This document shows, piece after piece, positions 60,785 to 64,000 of a DNA stretch of 64,000 nt (its first letter is position 1; each line of letters starts with the position of its first letter). This stretch comes from Saprospiraceae bacterium (lineage in GTDB: Bacteria > Bacteroidota > Bacteroidia > Chitinophagales > Saprospiraceae), in NCBI GenBank assembly GCA_027488935.1, contig JAIYAP010000048.1, positions 26,092-90,091 of the forward strand, read 5' to 3'. The position numbers and the translations under genes were made by a program. The notes under the pieces were generated by a model. It was not told the origin of the DNA. It saw only the letters and a list, made by a program, of their open reading frames with translations, and did no database searches.

Positions 60785-60805
60785 CAAAAATGCTTTGTTC
60801 TCGCT

Positions 60806-61069
60806 CTACATGTCTACTTCATGTATTTTATAACTAACTATATTTTCATTCACCTCCAGCGAACGATTTATCCAGGGTGCATCTTTTCTATTCACAACAA
60901 TAAAGATGACATTTTCGTGCGCGTCCTGTTCGGGTACTTCATTAAAACCAACAGCCTTCGCATCCGCATAGGTCATAAACTGCGCATCTGTGTCCTGAAT
61001 AGTTTCAGCGGATAACAGGGTTTGGCCATCAGTACCGGGCACAAGCAAAATAGAAAAGACAATTAACAT
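60806..61069 (-). CDS. Small exported hypothetical protein
   Basis: Protein of 87 aa with a short hydrophobic start (MLIVFSILLVPGTDGQ) that may be a signal peptide, followed by an acidic polar part (LLSAETIQDTDAQFMTYADAKAVGFNEVPEQ ... NEN). The N-terminus is short for a signal peptide, so a truncated 5' end is possible. No family recognised. Convergent with DUF6629-like. Confidence 0.5.
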   Translation of the reverse strand: MLIVFSILLVPGTDGQTLLSAETIQDTDAQFMTYADAKAVGFNEVPEQDAHENVIFIVVNRKDAPWINRSLEVNENIVSYKIHEVDM

Positions 61070-61258
61070 AAATAGTTAAGCTGCTATCGCTGGCGCGCGT
61101 TTTAAATGCGCCAGTATGGTGAATTGATTGTTACGCAAAGTTACATTTTTAAACACACGCTCATAGACTTTTAGTTTGTTTTCGCATTATTCGGCTTATC
61201 AGTCGAAGTTTTTAGCCATGCGTGGTGTTCCCGTCTTTTGCTTCAGCACGGATCTTAG

Positions 61259-61327
61259 CCGCCGCGCCTGGGCATCAGTTGTTGACTAATGGCGGTGGGA
61301 TTGAACGTGGAACACCACGCGGGGCGG
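61259..61327. repeat. R1 REP-like palindrome, copy D
   Basis: Arms CCGCCGCGCCTGG and CACGCGGGGCGG, with a diverged core (ATCAGTTGTTGACTAATGGC). Directly followed by an R2-type repeat, so the two families touch here. Confidence 0.65.
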
Positions 61328-61405
61328 AATTTCCCTTTCGGATTTTGGTTTCACTCGATGTATAAAGGGGAAATAAACGGATGGAAGGATCTGGCCAGGC
61401 GCTAC
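61325..61405. repeat. R2 interspersed palindromic repeat, copy c
   Basis: Bases 61328-61405 show TTTCCCTTTCGGATTTTGG, AAAGGGGAAATAAACGGATGG and the tail AAGGATCTGGCCAGGCG. The middle part differs from copies a and b, but arms and tail agree. Confidence 0.6.
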
Positions 61406-61463
61406 CACCTGCTGCATTTGCAAAGCATTCATTCCCTGCCTTTTATGAATCAGGAGGATTGCA

Positions 61464-62318
61464 TCACTCCTCCTCATCAGGCAATTTTTCAGTAGTCGTA
61501 AACTGCCCATTTTTATATTCAAATCGTACTTTTCGATCTAAAAGCACTGTCTTTTGGAGGTTTTTATCGAAAATGGTCCCCTGGAAATATACCACCATGT
61601 CCTCGAATTCAAGATTTCCGGGCACAAAGTAGATGAACGAAGTATAAGAATATGCTTGTGTAAAATAATCGTTTTCCGCGTTTGACCAATTGTCGGACGA
61701 AAAAACAACAGGCTTGGCAAGGGCTTCTTTAAAAACGCCCTTTTCATAAAGCACCACTGTAAAATACCGCCAATTATACCCTTGCCAAACACCACCGTTT
61801 TTTAAAATGATACCATAGCCAAGGTTGACATCCGTCACTGAAACCTCATTCACCGGATAGCCTGTTTGCCCTAAAACCGCGATGTCATTTTCGTAAGTTT
61901 CCAATTTCCAACTGCTACCGTCTCGAACAAAAACGGCCCCTGCACAAACCCCTGGACAGGCATGACAACTACTTCCAGCACCACCTAAAATTACTAAAAA
62001 TTTAGGGATGCTGTCCTCTATGATTTCCTCAATATGTTCTACGTAATATTTAATTTGAAGCACGTCCAAGGCCTTCCAATGGGTTGCTGAAAATTGAGTT
62101 GAATCGGGATAAACTGTGCTGAAAAACTTGTTGTGGCTCCTCATACAACATCCTTCCTTCGATTTTTCTACCTTTCCATAAATCAAAGTCAAAATAAGGC
62201 TGTCCGTCAATTCGGGTTGGCTTGTCGGTTTTTTCAAAACTTTGCCCATCGCATTTTGCGGGAAAGCAAGCAATCCTAAAAACAATCCGGCAAACAGCAT
62301 CCATGGTTTTATATGCAT
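61464..62318 (-). CDS. Exported hypothetical protein (paralogue of a pseudogene at 55.9 kb)
   Basis: Protein of 284 aa from the ATG at 62318 (MHIKPWMLFAGLFLGLLAFP; the frame opens at TTG 62330). A signal peptide ends near NAMG. The mature part includes a Cys-rich segment (LVILGGAGSSCHACPGVCAGAVFVRDG) and strand-rich regions (YGIILKNGGVWQGYNWRYFTVVLYEKG). The CxxCxxxC pattern hints at metal or disulfide chemistry. No family recognised. An internally deleted copy lies 6 kb upstream. Confidence 0.8.
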   Translation of the reverse strand: MHIKPWMLFAGLFLGLLAFPQNAMGKVLKKPTSQPELTDSLILTLIYGKVEKSKEGCCMRSHNKFFSTVYPDSTQFSATHWKALDVLQIKYYVEHIEEIIEDSIPKFLVILGGAGSSCHACPGVCAGAVFVRDGSSWKLETYENDIAVLGQTGYPVNEVSVTDVNLGYGIILKNGGVWQGYNWRYFTVVLYEKGVFKEALAKPVVFSSDNWSNAENDYFTQAYSYTSFIYFVPGNLEFEDMVVYFQGTIFDKNLQKTVLLDRKVRFEYKNGQFTTTEKLPDEEE

Positions 62319-62398
62319 TTTTCGGTTCAAGTTTTACAATGTTCGATGCTAATCTATTTATAATCAATTTATCACAACGATTGTCCACTCACTGGAGT

Positions 62399-62453
62399 TG
62401 CGCGTGGTCAAACCTGTCCCGTATCGTGTATCGGGATGACCAACGCGCGGCGG
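62399..62453. repeat. R1 REP-like palindrome, copy E1
   Basis: Arms GCGCGTGGTCA and TGACCAACGCGCGGCGG, core TCCCGTATCGTGTATCGGGA, itself a hairpin. The core resembles that of copy A. It shares its right arm with copy E2. Confidence 0.75.
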
Positions 62454-62533
62454 CAGGGCATCAGTTGTAAAAAAACAAAGATGGAGCGTTGCGCGCTATT
62501 ATACGTTGTAAAAGTGAAGACCACGCGCGGCGG
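62441..62533. repeat. R1 REP-like palindrome, copy E2 (long core)
   Basis: Starts in the right arm of E1 (CCAACGCGCGGCGG), has the long core AAACAAAGATGGAGCGTTGC ... ACGTTGTAAAAGTGAAG and ends CCACGCGCGGCGG. The two copies therefore form a compound repeat. Confidence 0.8.
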
Positions 62534-62612
62534 AAATTCATAGTAGCATATTGAAGGCCTACACCTGCACCAAGCACCGTACTCCAAAGGTCATTCCTTT
62601 TATGCAGAACTT

Positions 62613-62653
62613 AGACCGCAACAACCCAAATCAGGCTGCTGCGGTCTGGTTTT
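62613..62653 (+). terminator. Hairpin beyond the last T9SS gene
   Basis: AGACCGCA pairs with TGCGGTCT (62640-62647) across a 19-base loop, then GGTTTTTT on the plus strand. The T run favours the plus strand, although the neighbouring gene reads minus. Confidence 0.45.
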
Positions 62654-62667
62654 TTATTTAATTGATG

Positions 62668-63222
62668 TTACTGTTTTACAAATTTCTTAACGGCCAGTAC
62701 CTTTCCTTCAACAACTATTTGAAGAAAATACAAACCTTCAGGCAATTGTTCGGCTGCTACAGTTTGTTTATTACTGCCAATTTCAGTGGATTTTTCCAGA
62801 ATGAGCCTCCCCACAAAGTCATTTATCCTAAATACCATACTTTGATCGGCCTCGTTTGGCAATTCCACAATGAAGTTTCCGTTGTTTGGATTGGGAAAAA
62901 CCTGTATTTGGCTATCTAAACTAAGGTGGTTCGTTGCACTTAAAGCGCAAGGTGTCATTACTACCGCCTTCAGCACAGACCCAGGCAAGGCCGAAAAGCC
63001 TGCATTCAATTTGATGTAGCCATTATTGTTTGGATTGGCATCTAAAATGACGTTTGCACCTGAGGGTATCTTTGTCTCTCCAATGCTTTGAATCCAGTTG
63101 TGCGATCCAGTATAAGGAACTTCATACGTGCCAGTAATGAATACACTGTCAGGGCATCCCTGCGCATTCATGTGTTGATAATAAACCAACAACAAGATTG
63201 AAATAAAAAATATTCTTTTCAT
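62668..63222 (-). CDS. Small T9SS type A sorting domain protein
   Basis: Exported protein of 184 aa: signal peptide ending MNAQ, a short strand-rich domain (TYEVPYTGSHNWIQSIGETKIPSGANVILDANPNNNGYIKLNAGFSALPGSVLKAVV, a common motif in Bacteroidota surface proteins) and a type A sorting domain (QVFPNPNNGNFIVELP ... LPEGLYFLQIVVEGKVLAVKKFVKQ). The CTD resembles that of the giant surface protein at 46.3 kb. It follows the next gene after 4 bases, so both lie in one operon. Confidence 0.88.
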   Translation of the reverse strand: MKRIFFISILLLVYYQHMNAQGCPDSVFITGTYEVPYTGSHNWIQSIGETKIPSGANVILDANPNNNGYIKLNAGFSALPGSVLKAVVMTPCALSATNHLSLDSQIQVFPNPNNGNFIVELPNEADQSMVFRINDFVGRLILEKSTEIGSNKQTVAAEQLPEGLYFLQIVVEGKVLAVKKFVKQ

Positions 63223-63226
63223 TGTT

Positions 63227-64000
63227 TTATTTTTTTGACGCAGAATTGTTGCTTTTTAATGCTTCATTTTCCTTTTTCAAAAGGTCAATTTCTTTTTTCA
63301 TTTCGATCATATACAATGTCAATTCTTCAATTTTTTCCAATTGTTTTGCCTGCATTTTAGCCACATCAATACCCTCATTTTCAATATCTTTGGCAGATGG
63401 AATATTGGGCAAATGTTTATTTTCCTGAATATACTTTTCTACTTCAGCCAGTGGTTGCAACTTGTATTCCTTTTCAAATACATAATCAGGCCAAAGCAGG
63501 GAGGTATATGGTGTGATTAATAAACCTTCTGTTACGATTCCTTGCTCTACAAACAATTTATAACTGCCAACTGGAATAGCGGTCGGCAACACATTTCCTA
63601 TCAAAAAATCGCCACCAGCTGTTATGGTTGCTCTATTAACACCATTGGTATTAATGCGCAAATCTTGCGCATTGGTCGTTCCAAGAAAGGCGGTAGCAGT
63701 AGCCACATTTCCACTTGTATTCCATTGGGTTGAAGAAGTGGCCAAAAGTGAAGTTACAGATCGAGTAGATAGATTTCCATTGATATCAGCCGTGATAATG
63801 TCTGTATTGGTAGTTGACGATGGAAGTGTTTCTAAACGGGCAGTTCCTTTGGAGTGGAAATTGGCAGTTGGGTTACCACCGGTTCCAATGCCCACAAAAC
63901 CATTGTGTTTGATCACCAATTGAGTCTTCAGTCCATTGGTCGAAAATCCCATATCTGAATTGGCTGAATTTCCAAAAGGGTCTTCCAATTTAAAATAAAC
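63227..64000 (-). CDS. Tail-fibre-like surface protein with C-terminal coiled coil (partial)
   Basis: Open frame of at least 257 codons, in phase up to the window edge, so the N-terminus is missing. The visible part has short beta repeats ([30 protein letters not shown]) and a region typical of Bacteroidota tail-fibre or endosialidase-like proteins ([43 protein letters not shown]), ending in a coiled coil ([31 protein letters not shown]). It is co-transcribed with the downstream T9SS cargo. Function unknown; trimeric assembly is likely. Confidence 0.85.
   Translation of the reverse strand, partial: VYFKLEDPFGNSANSDMGFSTNGLKTQLVIKHNGFVGIGTGGNPTANFHSKGTARLETLPSSTTNTDIITADINGNLSTRSVTSLLATSSTQWNTSGNVATATAFLGTTNAQDLRINTNGVNRATITAGGDFLIGNVLPTAIPVGSYKLFVEQGIVTEGLLITPYTSLLWPDYVFEKEYKLQPLAEVEKYIQENKHLPNIPSAKDIENEGIDVAKMQAKQLEKIEELTLYMIEMKKEIDLLKKENEALKSNNSASKK

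Noticed and set aside
61286..61522. Minus-strand frame similar to those at 55808-55999 and 39433-39786
   Set aside because: The shared peptides come from the R2 repeat and the duplicated gene end read out of frame.
58469..62533. CRISPR-like or integron-like array from the R1 repeats
   Set aside because: Copies are irregularly spaced, palindromic over their whole length, vary in orientation of core and flank ordinary genes; no cas or integrase gene is present.

Overview
The window looks like a chromosomal segment of a free-living, gliding-type Bacteroidota, most likely a Saprospiria/Haliscomenobacter-like lineage. That is inferred from the gene families, not from a marker gene. The signs are seven cargo proteins with type IX secretion (T9SS) C-terminal sorting domains (six type A, one type B), LytS/LytTR signalling, WG-repeat and YwqK/MORN-type repeat giants, a TPR-CHAT protein, and TAnnTTTG-like promoters. 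No rRNA, tRNA, CRISPR array, phage block or intact transposase was seen.

Layout. 1-3.7 kb: end of an unknown gene, then a WG-repeat exported protein. 3.7-3.9 kb: an orphan T9SS sorting-domain fragment. 4.0-8.9 kb: three paralogous LytS-type histidine kinases in a tightly packed operon with one LytTR response regulator; the first kinase has lost its ATP-binding signatures. 9.0-16.6 kb: ECF sigma factor, a T9SS cargo, a truncated barrel remnant, a lipoprotein, two tandem class-C-type serine hydrolases and a BNR-like T9SS cargo. 16.8-20.1 kb: a HYR-domain T9SS giant on the minus strand. 20.3-25.0 kb: a cytosolic helical protein, two small barrel-like proteins, a YHS-domain protein and an ATP-grasp protein.

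25.1-36.5 kb is a copper/heavy-metal island, all on the minus strand. It holds a CusB-like adaptor with an extra N-terminal domain, a TolC-type channel, a CusA-type RND pump, a previously hidden 26-codon membrane microprotein, an HMA metallochaperone, a metal-binding periplasmic protein, a Cys/His-rich small protein, a multicopper oxidase fused to a CopB-like barrel, remnants of a second copy, and a Csp-type four-helix copper store. Together these would bind, oxidise, sequester and export Cu(I)/Ag(I). A MITE-like palindromic element with a TTA duplication follows, then a YihY/BrkB membrane protein.

38-43 kb holds small hypotheticals, a GH30 glycosidase with a sorting domain and a DinB/MDMPI-type protein. 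43-46 kb is a 988-residue YwqK/MORN-type protein. 46.3-55.8 kb is the most system-like block: a 1731-residue surface protein with almost identical 948-bp internal repeats, a divergent TPR-CHAT protease-like protein, and a sigma/anti-sigma-like pair. The sigma gene and the giant surface gene share an upstream motif (GGTTAC-N19-ATAYATG), so I predict an autoregulated sigma regulon.

56-64 kb contains a type B T9SS cargo, an internally deleted pseudogene of a gene that survives at 61.5-62.3 kb, MgtC, nitroreductase and DUF6629-like genes, and a dense family of REP-like palindromes (six arms or copies in about 4 kb). It ends with a small T9SS cargo and the C-terminal part of a coiled-coil/tail-fibre-like protein cut by the window edge.
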